From Gymnodinialimonas sp. 57CJ19 (GTDB lineage: Bacteria; Pseudomonadota; Alphaproteobacteria; Rhodobacterales; Rhodobacteraceae): a stretch of DNA of 64,000 nt. Location: the NCBI RefSeq assembly GCF_038396845.1, contig NZ_CP151587.1, positions 1,152,001 to 1,216,000 of the forward strand. Direction: 5' to 3'. Positions 53,796-62,163 of the stretch are shown here, piece after piece (the stretch's first letter is position 1; each line of letters begins with the position of its first letter). The notes beneath the pieces were generated by a model, which made no database searches, was not told the DNA's origin, and saw nothing but the letters and a program-made list of their open reading frames with translations. The position numbers were made by a program, and so were the translations under genes.

Positions 53796-54554
53796 TCAAG
53801 CGATACCGCCTAACGCTTTCGTGAGCATCCAGATCGCCATGCCGATCATCATCAGGTTCTCGGTCAGCGACACGAACCCCAACGGCACGTTGCTGTCGCC
53901 TCCGACGCAGGCACATTTCAATTCTCGTTTGTCGATATAGACCGCCTTGAACACGCTGACCGCCCCGATACTGGCAACGAACAATGCCGCAGGGGCAGAA
54001 AGCAACGGTAGGACGCCCGCCATCATCAGCAGTCCTGCGCCGGTCTCTACGAACGGATAAACGTAGCCATAGCGAACCCAGCGTTGCGCCAGCAGATCAT
54101 AGTTGAGGAACATCGTCGCGAAAGACTCCAGGTCTTTAAGCTTCTGGAGACCCAGCAGCACCATTGATATTGCAATGAACCATTCGACGGATCGCCCGGC
54201 CAATGGCACGCCGAGGGTCAGCCAAGTGACGGCGACTGACATCAGCGCGGCGATACTGAACAGCGCGATGATAGGCTGGTAGGACGTGTCGCCTTCGCCC
54301 TTCACAGGTTTCCCGAAATGAGCGGCCAGGTCGTCGTAGCCTCCGATCCGCTCGCCCTCAATGAAAGTCTGGGGGGTCGTCTTGACACCGTGCTCCTGTT
54401 TGAACGCATCGGTTTCATCGCGGCTGGTCAGATGGCGATCATCGACGGAATACCCTTCACGCTCCAGAAGGTCCTTGGATTTGAGGCCGTAGGGGCAAGT
54501 ATGGTCGGCCATGACCATACGATAGAGGACGGCAGATCTGTTCGTTTTGGGCAT
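53796..54554 (-). CDS. Glutaredoxin fused to a MauE/DoxX-like membrane domain
   Basis: The start is the ATG at 54554, six bases after GGAG (a GTG at 54581 overlapping the DUF305 stop is an alternative), giving 252 residues. The first 85 residues form a glutaredoxin fold with CPYG active site and TTPQTFIEGERIGGYDD. After a linker come four membrane segments of MauE/DoxX type, and a CxC pair (LKCACVGG) follows the third. The fusion suggests passage of reducing equivalents across the membrane, perhaps for copper-thiol repair; that is inference. Confidence 0.85.
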   Translation of the reverse strand: MPKTNRSAVLYRMVMADHTCPYGLKSKDLLEREGYSVDDRHLTSRDETDAFKQEHGVKTTPQTFIEGERIGGYDDLAAHFGKPVKGEGDTSYQPIIALFSIAALMSVAVTWLTLGVPLAGRSVEWFIAISMVLLGLQKLKDLESFATMFLNYDLLAQRWVRYGYVYPFVETGAGLLMMAGVLPLLSAPAALFVASIGAVSVFKAVYIDKRELKCACVGGDSNVPLGFVSLTENLMMIGMAIWMLTKALGGIA

Positions 54555-54577
54555 TGGGGTCTCCAATTTTGTTGATG

Positions 54578-55045
54578 TCACGATCCATCGAGGTCCGCGA
54601 TCAACGCGGTCATCTCGTCAATCTCACGCCGTTGTGCTGCAATGATTTCACTAGCTAGTTCCTGCACCCGGGGGTCGGAAATCTCCGCCCGTTCGCTGGT
54701 GAGAATGGCAATGGAATGGTGCGGGATCATCGCGCGCATCCAGCTTACGTCTTGCACGGTCTCCTGACTGCGGACAAGCCAGAGCGAGCCCGCGAATACC
54801 AGGATTGAGCCTGCATAGATCGCCGTGTTTACTGCCTTGTTTCGGTACATCCCCAGCATGAATGTCAGCATCACAACCGCCATTACCGATCCCATGAGGA
54901 AAGCCATGTAGAACCGTGTTTCACTGAAGAACACATGATCAAGGGCATAGGTGTTCAGATACATCAGGCCGAACATGATCGCGGTCGATGTTCCGATCAT
55001 CGCGAAAAACCGGCCATAGGGCTTAGAGTCCGATTTCTTCTCCAT
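54578..55045 (-). CDS. DUF305-domain membrane protein, first gene of the copper operon
   Basis: From the ATG at 55045 this encodes 155 residues opening MEKKSDSKPYGRFFAM. Three membrane segments (about 13-35, 42-65, 72-92) precede a short DUF305-type domain with the metal-binding motif MRAMIPHHSIAILTSE and the helix QELASEIIAAQRREIDEM. The domain is shorter than in secreted DUF305 proteins. Such proteins accompany copper and silver resistance genes, and copper binding by the paired histidines is likely. Confidence 0.88.
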   Translation of the reverse strand: MEKKSDSKPYGRFFAMIGTSTAIMFGLMYLNTYALDHVFFSETRFYMAFLMGSVMAVVMLTFMLGMYRNKAVNTAIYAGSILVFAGSLWLVRSQETVQDVSWMRAMIPHHSIAILTSERAEISDPRVQELASEIIAAQRREIDEMTALIADLDGS

Positions 55046-55083
55046 CTCATCAATCTCCGAATTTGTTGCTGCACTGGTGAAAC

Positions 55084-55105
55084 AACCTTCCAGTGCGGGA
55101 GGGTT
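55084..55105. promoter_or_regulatory. CueR/MerR-like operator, proximal copy
   Basis: AACCTTCC and GGAGGGTT are 8-bp arms with one mismatch and a 6-nt centre, 38 nt upstream of the DUF305 start. This resembles the ACCTTCC-N-GGAAGGT dyads bound by copper-responsive MerR-family regulators. Confidence 0.5.
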
Positions 55106-55142
55106 CCACAACCGGGGCGCAGTATGCTTTCTTGGTATCAGA

Positions 55143-55173
55143 GAGGTAATGCTTCCAGTTGCTGGAGGGTCAA
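55143..55173 (-). promoter_or_regulatory. CueR-type promoter of the copper operon
   Basis: On the minus strand TTGACC (55168-55173) is followed by a 19-nt spacer holding the dyad CTCCAGCAACTGGAAG and then TACCTC (55143-55148). The overlong 19-nt spacer with an internal dyad is the hallmark of promoters activated by MerR-family metal sensors such as CueR. No sensor gene is visible nearby. Confidence 0.6.
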
Positions 55174-56076
55174 GAAGCGCGTCGTCGAGTATTTTGCTTC
55201 GCCGCGAAGGCGGCAGGGGCTGTCGGCGCGCTCAGTCCGGTATTTCGCAGGGTGAACGGTTCTCGATCCGGCACGGTGCAAACATTTGTGTCCCGTCAAT
55301 CGTTCAGGTTCAGTTGGAGAGCCGCGCCAGTTCGACGGCCTGTGTCTGAAGCACCACACGTTCATTGCCAGCGGGTCAGAGAGTGTCTGCGCAACGCGCT
55401 GCGGCTTGCCGCGCATCCATGATCGCCTTTGGCCCGACAACAGTACGCGCCGTTCGATGCCGATCCGTTCAAGGAGTTTGGCGTCGTGGCTCACCACAGG
55501 AAGTGAGCCATCGTACGCAGTCAGCGCGTATTCCAGGTCTGTTTCGTAAAGATCCCTATCGCGCCCTTTGGCCCCCGCCGCCGCCCACGCCGGAGGCTCC
55601 ATGCCCGAGAACTGGCATCGGGGTTCACCGTGTTCCAAATCGGCACTGCAATGGGCTGTTTGATATTCCACAAGTTTCACGAGCTCTTGAATTGGCGATG
55701 TTTTTTCGCTGCCCGAGGCAGGCTCGGACGTGCGATGATGCAGTTTCCTTGGAATAGCGGTGGTCTTGGTAACCTTTCGCCTGTTGGGCGAGAATTCTCG
55801 GGCGGAACCGAGCCTGTAAGGGAGGCTTTTGGAGGGGCCAGCGTTTATGCAAGTAATTTCATTACCGTCAGAGGGGCCAAGATAATGTTGAGTTTGTTAA
55901 CCTTTTGCGAGGTTTAGAAGGAGGCGGGGACGATTGACGGGAGCTGAAGCAGATTCTTATTGTTACCTGCCGCGGGGTTACAATTGAGCGGCGCAAATTC
56001 ACGGTGATTGGCCTTGAAAACAAGCTTTAGTCAAAATACTACTGAAATATCATTTTACTTTATTTGGAGTAGTGCC
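55174..56076. other. About 900 nt without a recognised gene
   Basis: One minus-strand open frame (55138-55680, 180 codons) runs through the CueR-type promoter, is arginine-rich in its second half and matches nothing I know, so I do not call it a gene. A plus-strand frame near 55630-55917 is equally unconvincing. The segment could be the decayed remains of a gene between the copper operon and the small exported protein. Confidence 0.4.
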
Positions 56077-56289
56077 GTGAAAAAGGCCCTTCTGACGACC
56101 GCACTCATCGCTTCTTTCGGGACCACGGCTGTTGCACAAGGTATTGAGCCTGTCGCCACCGCCCCTGCAACCGATGTGACAGTCGGGACGCTGGCTGCTG
56201 AGTCGACCATTTTCCTCGCCGTGTTGGGCGCAGCGGTTGTTGTTGCTGGTATCGTTGCCAGCTCCGATTCGTCTGACGGCACCAACTAA
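56077..56289 (+). CDS. Small exported protein with C-terminal hydrophobic helix
   Basis: It starts at the GTG at 56077, seven bases after GGAG, giving 70 residues. A signal peptide (MKKALLTTALIASFGTTAVA) is followed by a short threonine/alanine/proline segment and a hydrophobic helix (IFLAVLGAAVVVAGIVA) before a serine/aspartate-rich tail. The mature product would be a tiny membrane-anchored periplasmic protein. Small proteins of this design recur in Rhodobacteraceae, but no function is known to me. A strong terminator follows directly. Confidence 0.75.
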   Translation: MKKALLTTALIASFGTTAVAQGIEPVATAPATDVTVGTLAAESTIFLAVLGAAVVVAGIVASSDSSDGTN

Positions 56290-56311
56290 GCTGTTCAGAT
56301 ACGTTTAAGAG

Positions 56312-56345
56312 AGCCCCGCCGGAGCAATCCGTGCGGGGCTTTTTT
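56312..56345 (+). terminator. Intrinsic terminator of the small exported-protein gene
   Basis: AGCCCCGC (56312-56319) pairs perfectly with GCGGGGCT (56333-56340) and is followed by a T6 run, 22 nt after the stop codon. This is a textbook rho-independent terminator. Confidence 0.9.
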
Positions 56346-56423
56346 GTGGCGACCGTGAGGATGCGTGCGAAGAGGGCGGAAGCGTGTGTTCGCGGGAGGG
56401 GCAGGTGTGGGACGCTCCGCGGG

Positions 56424-56446
56424 GAGTTGTATCCGCCAAGATGAAG
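56424..56446 (+). repeat. Interspersed GCCAAGATGAAG repeat, copy 3
   Basis: The sequence is GAGTTGTATCC followed by GCCAAGATGAAG, sharing all but a few bases with copies at 3710 and 5876. It ends 12 nt from the stop codon of paaE on the minus strand. Confidence 0.7.
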
Positions 56447-56458
56447 GAGCGGGCGCGA

Positions 56459-57520
56459 TCAGTGATCCTGGTATTCCACAGTGATCTTGTCGCCGATGGG
56501 TAGGGCTTGGCAGCTCAGCACCATACCCCGGGCGACTTCGTAGTCTTCGAGGGCGTGGTTGGTGATCATCTGGGCGTCACCATCAAGGACTTTGCACATA
56601 CAGGTTGAACAGACGCCCGCTTTGCAAGCGTAGGGCGCATCGAGGCCCGCGCGCAGGGCTGCCGTGAGGATGGTTTCACCGGGGGCAACGTCCACGTCCT
56701 GAGCGGTGCCATCGACGATGATCGTGGCGGTGGTGGTGGTGGCGTTGTCGTCAGGCAGCGCGCCTTGGGGCAGTTGGCCCTTTTGCGCAGCGGCGAAGAG
56801 TTCGTATTTGATCGCCGTTTGCGGCACGCCGTGGTGAGACAGGCGGTTTGCGATGGTTTCCGTCGCGGACTCCGGCCCGCAGATGAAGGCGGCGTCTGCG
56901 GTTTCGACGTCAATCCATTGGGCGAACATGGCGTCTAGTTTGGCGGCGTCGATGCGGCCAGTGAACAGGTCGATACCGGTGGGGTCGTTCTTGAGGATGT
57001 GGACGACGTTGAGGCGGGTGAGGTTTTCGTTCTTGAGGTCCTCCAGTTCCTCGCGGAACATGACATCGCGGGCAGTTCGATTGGCGTAGATCAGGGTGAA
57101 GCGGCTGTTTGGCTCTACCGCGAGGGTGCTGCGCAGGATCGACAGGATAGGCGTGATGCCAGAGCCGATGGCGAAGCCGATGTAGTGGTGACGCGCTTCG
57201 GGTTTCAGGGGGGTGTGGAAGGTGCCCATGGGGGAGAGCGCCTCGATTTGGTCACCGACTTTGAGCGTCTCGTTGGCCCAAGTGGAAAAGGCGCCGCCGC
57301 GCACTTTCTTGATACCAACCTCCAAGATGTTGTCGGTGACGCCTGCGCTGATGGAATAGGCGCGACGCAATTCCACGCCGTCGATTTCCTGACGGAATGT
57401 AAGGTATTGGCCTTGGGTGAAAGGCAGGGTTGAGCCGTCGGTGGGGGTCAGTCGCAGGGAGACCGCATCGGCGGTGGTGCGATGAATGTGGGTGACGGTG
57501 AGGGGGATGAATTTGGCCAT
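56459..57520 (-). CDS. paaE: Phenylacetyl-CoA epoxidase reductase subunit
   Basis: From the ATG at 57520 this encodes 353 residues opening MAKFIPLTVTHIHRTT, starting 2 nt after the paaD stop. The N-terminal ferredoxin-reductase part has RRAYSIS for FAD and IGFAIGSGITPILS for NADPH. The C-terminal plant-type ferredoxin has cysteines in CKAGVCSTCMCKV plus a distal cysteine near VLSCQAL for the 2Fe-2S cluster. It feeds electrons from NADPH to the PaaAC di-iron oxygenase. It is the last gene of the paaABCDE unit. Confidence 0.95.
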   Translation of the reverse strand: MAKFIPLTVTHIHRTTADAVSLRLTPTDGSTLPFTQGQYLTFRQEIDGVELRRAYSISAGVTDNILEVGIKKVRGGAFSTWANETLKVGDQIEALSPMGTFHTPLKPEARHHYIGFAIGSGITPILSILRSTLAVEPNSRFTLIYANRTARDVMFREELEDLKNENLTRLNVVHILKNDPTGIDLFTGRIDAAKLDAMFAQWIDVETADAAFICGPESATETIANRLSHHGVPQTAIKYELFAAAQKGQLPQGALPDDNATTTTATIIVDGTAQDVDVAPGETILTAALRAGLDAPYACKAGVCSTCMCKVLDGDAQMITNHALEDYEVARGMVLSCQALPIGDKITVEYQDH

Positions 57521-57522
57521 GG

Positions 57523-57981
57523 TTATATGCACTTAAAGTAGTCAAAGGGTTCGAGGCATTCCGTGCAGCGCCATTGGGCCTTGCAGGGGGTGGAGCCGAA
57601 TTGGCTGATGCGCTCGACGGCTGTGGATCGGCATCGGGGGCAATGGGCCGGGCCGCCGGCGGGATTGGGCGGGGCGATGCCGTAGGCCTCTAGCTTGGCG
57701 CGGCCTTTGTCGGAGAGCCAGTCGGTTGTCCAAGGCGGCGCGATCTGGCGCTTGAGCGAGAGATTGTCGATACCTTTGGCGTGGAGCGCCTCGGTCACGG
57801 ACAATTCGATCACCGCCGTGGCAGGGCAGCCTGAATAGGTGGGGGTCAAGGTGACTTCCAAGGTGTCATCGCGCCAGGCAACGCCCCGGACGACGCCAAG
57901 ATCGACCAGAGAGATCACAGGGATCTCCGGGTCTGGCACATTGTCGAGCCAGTCCCACACTTGTTGGGTGGAAGGTTTCAC
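57523..57981 (-). CDS. paaD: Phenylacetyl-CoA epoxidase assembly protein PaaD
   Basis: The start is taken as the GTG at 57981, overlapping the paaC stop (GTGA), giving 152 residues opening with MKPSTQQVWDWLDNVPDPE after initiator substitution of valine. The N-terminal half is the MIP18/DUF59 fold (PDPEIPVISLVDLG, TPTYSGCPAT). The C-terminal half has a zinc-ribbon-like set of cysteines (CPRCRS, CKAQWRCTEC). PaaD is needed to mature the iron centres of the epoxidase complex. Confidence 0.94.
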   Translation of the reverse strand: MKPSTQQVWDWLDNVPDPEIPVISLVDLGVVRGVAWRDDTLEVTLTPTYSGCPATAVIELSVTEALHAKGIDNLSLKRQIAPPWTTDWLSDKGRAKLEAYGIAPPNPAGGPAHCPRCRSTAVERISQFGSTPCKAQWRCTECLEPFDYFKCI

Positions 57982-58730
57982 CAAGATGCACCCGGATAGG
58001 CCCGTTGCAGCCACTGCATCTGAGTCAGCAGGTGACCCAGATGTTCGGAATGGCGCGCGCCCGTGTGACCGCCTTGATGGGCGAAGCGGCTTTCGGGGAT
58101 CGTCAGGGTGGCCTCTGCTAGAATGGCGCCCATAGTGCCGTCGTAGGCAGGGCGCAGGAGCGCGGGATCGGGCGCGATGGCGGGCAGGGTTGTATCTGTG
58201 ACGAAAAGCTCGCCGACATAGGGATAGAGCAAGTCGAGCGCGTCTTGCATTTTATCGTGGCTCTCGGTCGTGCCATCGCCCAAACGGATCACCAGATCGG
58301 CAGAACGTTCTGCGTGGTAGGTGACTTCCTTTTCCGCCTTGGCAGCGATGGCGGCAACTTGGTCGTCGGTGCTGTTCTTCAGGGAGCCGAGGCGTGCCAA
58401 GTGCCAGTGATCGAACAGGAATTGCCGCATGATCGTTTGACCAAAGTTGCCGTTGGGTTGCTGTACCAGGAGGCAGCAGCGGAAATCCCATGCGTCGCGC
58501 AGCATGGCGAGATCATCGGCGGAGCGGCCCTTGCCCTCGACCTCAGCCGCGAGGCCGAGCCAAAGTTGAGTTTGACCGATGAAATCAAGCGCGGTGTTGG
58601 CAAGCGCGATATCTTCTTCCAGGATCGGGGCCTTGCCGCACCATTCCGATAGGCGGTGGCCCAGGATCAGGGTGGTGTCGCCCATCCGTAGCAGGAACTC
58701 GAACAGGGCGGTGTTTTCTGTTGTCTCCAT
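57978..58730 (-). CDS. paaC: Phenylacetyl-CoA epoxidase structural subunit PaaC
   Basis: This ferritin-like protein of about 250 residues starts near 58730-58733, overlapping paaB, and opens with ETTENTALFEFLLRMGDTTL. It forms the non-catalytic partner of PaaA. The EDIALANTALDFIGQ stretch and the HAERSADLVIRLGDGT helix are typical. It supports the alpha-type subunit and CoA-substrate binding. It is co-translated with paaB and paaD through 4-nt overlaps. Confidence 0.95.
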   Translation of the reverse strand: METTENTALFEFLLRMGDTTLILGHRLSEWCGKAPILEEDIALANTALDFIGQTQLWLGLAAEVEGKGRSADDLAMLRDAWDFRCCLLVQQPNGNFGQTIMRQFLFDHWHLARLGSLKNSTDDQVAAIAAKAEKEVTYHAERSADLVIRLGDGTTESHDKMQDALDLLYPYVGELFVTDTTLPAIAPDPALLRPAYDGTMGAILAEATLTIPESRFAHQGGHTGARHSEHLGHLLTQMQWLQRAYPGASW

Positions 58731-59020
58731 CACATGGGCCCTACTTCTTTGGGAATGTTGAAGAACGTGGGATGGCGGTAGGCCTTGTCTTCCGCTGGAT
58801 CATACATCGGGCCCTTCTTGGAAGGGCTGGAGGCCGCGATTTCGCTGGCGGGTACTGCCCAGATGCTGACGCCTTCCTTGCGGCGGGTGTAGACATCGCG
58901 GGCGTTCAGGATCGCCATTTCGGCGTCAGCTGCATGGAGAGAACCCACATGGCGGTGCGATGCGCCGTGTTGGCCCCGAATGAAAATCTCCCACAGGGGC
59001 CATTCTCGTTTATCAGTCAT
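58730..59020 (-). CDS. paaB: Phenylacetyl-CoA epoxidase subunit PaaB
   Basis: This 96-residue protein has the PaaB pattern: EWPLWEIFIRGQHGASHRHV, then HAADAEMAILNARDVYTRR and a C-terminal HPTFFNIPKEVGPM. It bridges PaaAC heterodimers into the larger complex. It lies 118 nt downstream of paaA, with an array of four palindromes in the gap, and overlaps paaC. Confidence 0.95.
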   Translation of the reverse strand: MTDKREWPLWEIFIRGQHGASHRHVGSLHAADAEMAILNARDVYTRRKEGVSIWAVPASEIAASSPSKKGPMYDPAEDKAYRHPTFFNIPKEVGPM

Positions 59021-59050
59021 AACAGTGCCTTACCTATCATCATGGGGCAG

Positions 59051-59136
59051 AAGGCTTTTGCAAAAGCCTTGGCACGCCCTTGCAAGGGCGTGGGCAGAGC
59101 CTTGCAAGGCTCTGGGAAATCTCTTGCAAGAGATTT
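59051..59136. repeat. Array of four perfect 20-bp palindromes between paaA and paaB
   Basis: Four palindromes occupy 59051-59070, 59073-59092, 59095-59114 and 59117-59136. Each is exactly 20 bp and perfectly self-complementary, and each is separated from the next by GG, a strict 22-bp pitch. The centres are TTTGCAAA once and CTTGCAAG three times, while the outer arms differ (AAGGCT, CACGCC, CAGAGC, AAATCT). In RNA each would form a tight hairpin; as DNA each could bind a dimer. Conserved centre with non-conserved but compensating arms suggests selection for the palindrome itself. Confidence 0.9.
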
Positions 59137-59138
59137 TG

Positions 59139-60116
59139 TCACTCAGCCGCGACTTTTGCGGAGTGTTTCTTGTCGGCGTGGGCGGTCATGGCTTCGCGGA
59201 CCCAAGCGCCGTCGTCCCAGGCTTTCTGGCGCGTGGCGATGCGGTCGGTAGAGCAGGGGCCATTGCCTTTGAGGACATCGAAGAATTCGTCCCAATCGGG
59301 TTCGGCAAAGTCGTAACCACCCTTCTCCTCGTTCCACGCCAGCGTGTCGTCGGGAATTGTCAGGCCAAGGTATTCCGCTTGCGGTGCGGTCTGGTCCACG
59401 AACTTTTGGCGCAGCTCGTCATTGGAATTCATCTTGATCTTCCATGCCATCGACTGGCTGGAGTGGGTGCTTTCGGCGTCAGAGGGGCCGAACATCATCA
59501 AGGAGGGGAACCATAGGCGGTTCAGGGCATCTTGGGCCATGGCCTTTTGCGCAGGCGTGCCCGCGCACATCTTCATCATGATGTCGAAGCCCTGGCGCTG
59601 GTGGAACGATTCCTCTTTGCACACCCGGATCATCGCACGGGCGTAGGGCCCGAATGATGTGCGTTGGAGGGGGACTTGGTTCATGATCGCCGCGCCATCC
59701 ACAAGCCAGCCGACCGCGCCCATGTCGGCCCAGGTCAACGTCGGATAGGCGAAGATGGAGGAGTATTTCATCCGGCCATCCAGCAGCATTTCGGTCATCT
59801 CATCGCGGGAGATCCCCAACGTTTCGGCCGCGCAGTAAAGGTAGAGCCCGTGTCCCGCTTCATCCTGCACTTTGGCCAGCAGGATCGCCTTGCGCTCCAG
59901 CGTGGGGGCGCGGGTGATCCAGTTACCCTCGGGCAGTTGGCCGACGATTTCGGAGTGCGCATGCTGGCCGATCTGGCGTATCAGTGTCTTGCGGTAGCCT
60001 TCCGGCATCCAATCCTTCGGCTCAATCTTTTCGCCCGCATCAATGCGTGCCTGAAAAGCGGCAAGCTTTTCCGGGTCGTCAGAGGTTGCCTCGGATTTGA
60101 CCATTTGAGCGTACAT
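59139..60116 (-). CDS. paaA: Phenylacetyl-CoA epoxidase catalytic subunit PaaA
   Basis: This 325-residue subunit carries the bacterial multicomponent mono-oxygenase-like di-iron site: carboxylate and histidine ligands are visible in [17 protein letters not shown] (ExxH) and later [13 protein letters not shown] (ExxH). It inserts oxygen into the aromatic ring of phenylacetyl-CoA to give the 1,2-epoxide. It is the first gene of paaABCDE, with a 154-nt gap to the paaK stop upstream containing inverted arms CGTTAC (60214) and GTAACG (60245). Confidence 0.96.
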   Translation of the reverse strand: MYAQMVKSEATSDDPEKLAAFQARIDAGEKIEPKDWMPEGYRKTLIRQIGQHAHSEIVGQLPEGNWITRAPTLERKAILLAKVQDEAGHGLYLYCAAETLGISRDEMTEMLLDGRMKYSSIFAYPTLTWADMGAVGWLVDGAAIMNQVPLQRTSFGPYARAMIRVCKEESFHQRQGFDIMMKMCAGTPAQKAMAQDALNRLWFPSLMMFGPSDAESTHSSQSMAWKIKMNSNDELRQKFVDQTAPQAEYLGLTIPDDTLAWNEEKGGYDFAEPDWDEFFDVLKGNGPCSTDRIATRQKAWDDGAWVREAMTAHADKKHSAKVAAE

Positions 60117-60213
60117 GAGATCACTCCATTCGATGCCTGGGTGGCCCCGAAAGGGAGCCCGTTGGGTATATGATAACGACTTTAGCAGGTTTTGCGTGCC
60201 AAGTCCAACAAAA

Positions 60214-60250
60214 CGTTACCACATAAAAACTAAAGAGGTTTTAAGTAACG
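60214..60250. promoter_or_regulatory. Candidate regulatory dyad upstream of paaA
   Basis: CGTTAC (60214-60219) and GTAACG (60245-60250) are inverted arms 25 nt apart in an AT-rich stretch of the paaK-paaA gap. They may bind a regulator such as PaaR/PaaX or form part of a promoter. The spacing is unusual and the call is tentative. Confidence 0.3.
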
Positions 60251-60270
60251 CTTTTCGCGTGCCGAGCCGA

Positions 60271-61575
60271 TCAGGAGCGATTGTCGATCACCCGCTTTGC
60301 CTTGCCTTCACTGCGGGCGACGCCGCCAGGCTCTGCGACAACAATGACGGCGGTGATGCCGACGACTTCCTTGATGCGGTGTTTCAAGGTCGCCCCGTGG
60401 GCGGCCTGTGCCTCGGGGCTGCTATGTTCGGGCAGGCATTCAACGTGGACGCGCATGGCGTCCATCTGGCCTTCCTTCAACAGTTCGATCTGATAGTGCG
60501 GCGCCAGGCCCTCAATCGTCAGGACCTGCTCTTCGATCTGGGTCGGGAACACGTTTACACCGCGCAGAATCATCATGTCGTCCGAGCGGCCTGTCACCTT
60601 TTCCATGCGCCGCATGGATCGCGCGGTGCCGGGCAATAGCCGAGTTAAATCGCGGGTGCGGTAGCGGATGATCGGCATGCCTTCCTTGGTGAGCGTGGTG
60701 AAAACCAGTTCCCCCATTTCGCCGTCCTCAACCACTTCCCCGGTGACCGGGTCGATGATCTCTGGGTAGAAGTTGTCCTCCCATATGTGCAGCCCGTCCT
60801 TGGTTTCGACGCATTCGCTGGCGACGCCGGGGCCCATGACTTCCGACAGGCCGTAAATATCTACGGCGTGCATGTCGAAAGCGGCTTCCACCTCTGCGCG
60901 CATCTTGTTGGTCCAAGGCTCGGCCCCGAAGACCCCTACTTCTAGCGAGCAATCGCGCGGGTCGATGCCTTGTCGGTGATATTGCTCCAAGATGTTGAGC
61001 ATATAGGACGGGGTGACCATGATCGTGGTGGGGCGGAAATCTTCGATCAGCGTGACTTGCCGGGCCGTCATCCCGCCGGAGACGGGCACGACTGTACAGC
61101 CAAGCTTCTCGGCCCCGTAGTGCGCGCCAAGGCCGCCGGTGAACAGGCCGTATCCGTAGGCATTGTGCAGCATGTCGCCGGGCTTGGTGCCTGCCGCGCG
61201 CAAGGACCGGGCGACCATATTGGCCCACATCTCCAGATCGCCATCGGTGTAGCCCACGACCGTAGGTTTGCCCGTGGTGCCGGAAGAGGCGTGGATACGC
61301 GAGATCTTGTCACGGGGCACGGCGAACATGTTGAACGGGTAGTTGTCGCGCAGATCGGACTTCACTGTGAACGGGAACTTCGCCAGATCCTTCAAGGACT
61401 TCAGGTCCGCGGGGTGCACACCCGCCGCATCAAATTGCGCCTTGTAGAACGGCACATTGTCGTAGGCGTGTTGCAACGACCATTTCAATCGGTCGAGTTG
61501 CAGGGCCGAAATTTCATCGCGGGACGCAATTTCAATCGCATCGAGAGAATCGCGAGAGGGGGTGAGGTCGCGCAT
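60271..61575 (-). CDS. paaK: Phenylacetate-CoA ligase
   Basis: This 434-residue adenylate-forming enzyme activates phenylacetate to phenylacetyl-CoA at the cost of ATP, the entry step of the pathway. Motifs include the P-loop-like HASSGTTGKPTVVGYT, GVFGAEPW, VDIYGLSEVMGPGVA and the C-terminal hinge GRSDDMMILRGVNVFP with a catalytic lysine in the last segment (SEGKAKRVI). It is preceded by paaI after 3 nt and followed by paaA after 154 nt. Confidence 0.96.
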   Translation of the reverse strand: MRDLTPSRDSLDAIEIASRDEISALQLDRLKWSLQHAYDNVPFYKAQFDAAGVHPADLKSLKDLAKFPFTVKSDLRDNYPFNMFAVPRDKISRIHASSGTTGKPTVVGYTDGDLEMWANMVARSLRAAGTKPGDMLHNAYGYGLFTGGLGAHYGAEKLGCTVVPVSGGMTARQVTLIEDFRPTTIMVTPSYMLNILEQYHRQGIDPRDCSLEVGVFGAEPWTNKMRAEVEAAFDMHAVDIYGLSEVMGPGVASECVETKDGLHIWEDNFYPEIIDPVTGEVVEDGEMGELVFTTLTKEGMPIIRYRTRDLTRLLPGTARSMRRMEKVTGRSDDMMILRGVNVFPTQIEEQVLTIEGLAPHYQIELLKEGQMDAMRVHVECLPEHSSPEAQAAHGATLKHRIKEVVGITAVIVVAEPGGVARSEGKAKRVIDNRS

Positions 61576-61578
61576 GTC

Positions 61579-62004
61579 TTATTCCTCAAACAAAGCAGAG
61601 CCGAGTGCGCGGGACGCACCTCGGAACAAGGCGATCTTCTCGCCGGATTGGTTGGTGACGGTCACGTCGGTAATGCCCGAGCGCCCCTTCAGGGTCGTCT
61701 CCACGGCGGTGGCGGTCAGCGTATCGCCAAGGCGGGCCGGGGCGAGAAAATTGATTGAATTGTGTTGGGCTACCGTTGCGACGTTGCGAGAGTTGCAGGC
61801 AAAAGCGAAGGCACTGTCGGCCAGCATGAAGGTCACGCCGCCATGGCCGATACCGTGCCCGTTACAGTGCTCTTCCCGAATCTTAAGGGTCAGGGTGGCC
61901 TTACCTTCGTCGACATGGGTAATCTCCATGCCGACCCAGGCCGAGGCCTTGTCGCCCGCCCACATGGCAGCCGCACTTCGGTTTGCACGCTCTTTCGGGG
62001 TCAT
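61579..62004 (-). CDS. paaI: Hotdog-fold acyl-CoA thioesterase PaaI
   Basis: This 141-residue hotdog protein has the PaaI signature EHCNGHGIGHGGVTFMLADSA, with NG/HG elements and the catalytic aspartate in ADSAF, followed by FLAPARLGD. It rescues CoA from hydroxylated phenylacetyl-CoA intermediates when the pathway stalls. It is the first gene of the minus-strand paa unit, divergent from paaZ; the 159-nt gap between them should hold both promoters. Confidence 0.94.
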   Translation of the reverse strand: MTPKERANRSAAAMWAGDKASAWVGMEITHVDEGKATLTLKIREEHCNGHGIGHGGVTFMLADSAFAFACNSRNVATVAQHNSINFLAPARLGDTLTATAVETTLKGRSGITDVTVTNQSGEKIALFRGASRALGSALFEE

Positions 62005-62163
62005 AATGTGTTATACACCACAAAGGCACCGCTTGCGTGCATGGTTTTTTCATCCGCTTGCGCGGCGCTGCCCAGGCCCATGGTGGAAGTCCTCCCAAAC
62101 TTTACTTGCAGCATTTTGTCTGATCGCGCAAAGTGTTACAAGATTATTCGGGGAGGAAATATT

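Noticed and set aside
55138..55680. A 180-codon minus-strand open frame upstream of the copper operon
   Set aside because: It runs through the CueR-type promoter, has an arginine-rich low-quality second half, and no recognised domain or good ribosome-binding site.
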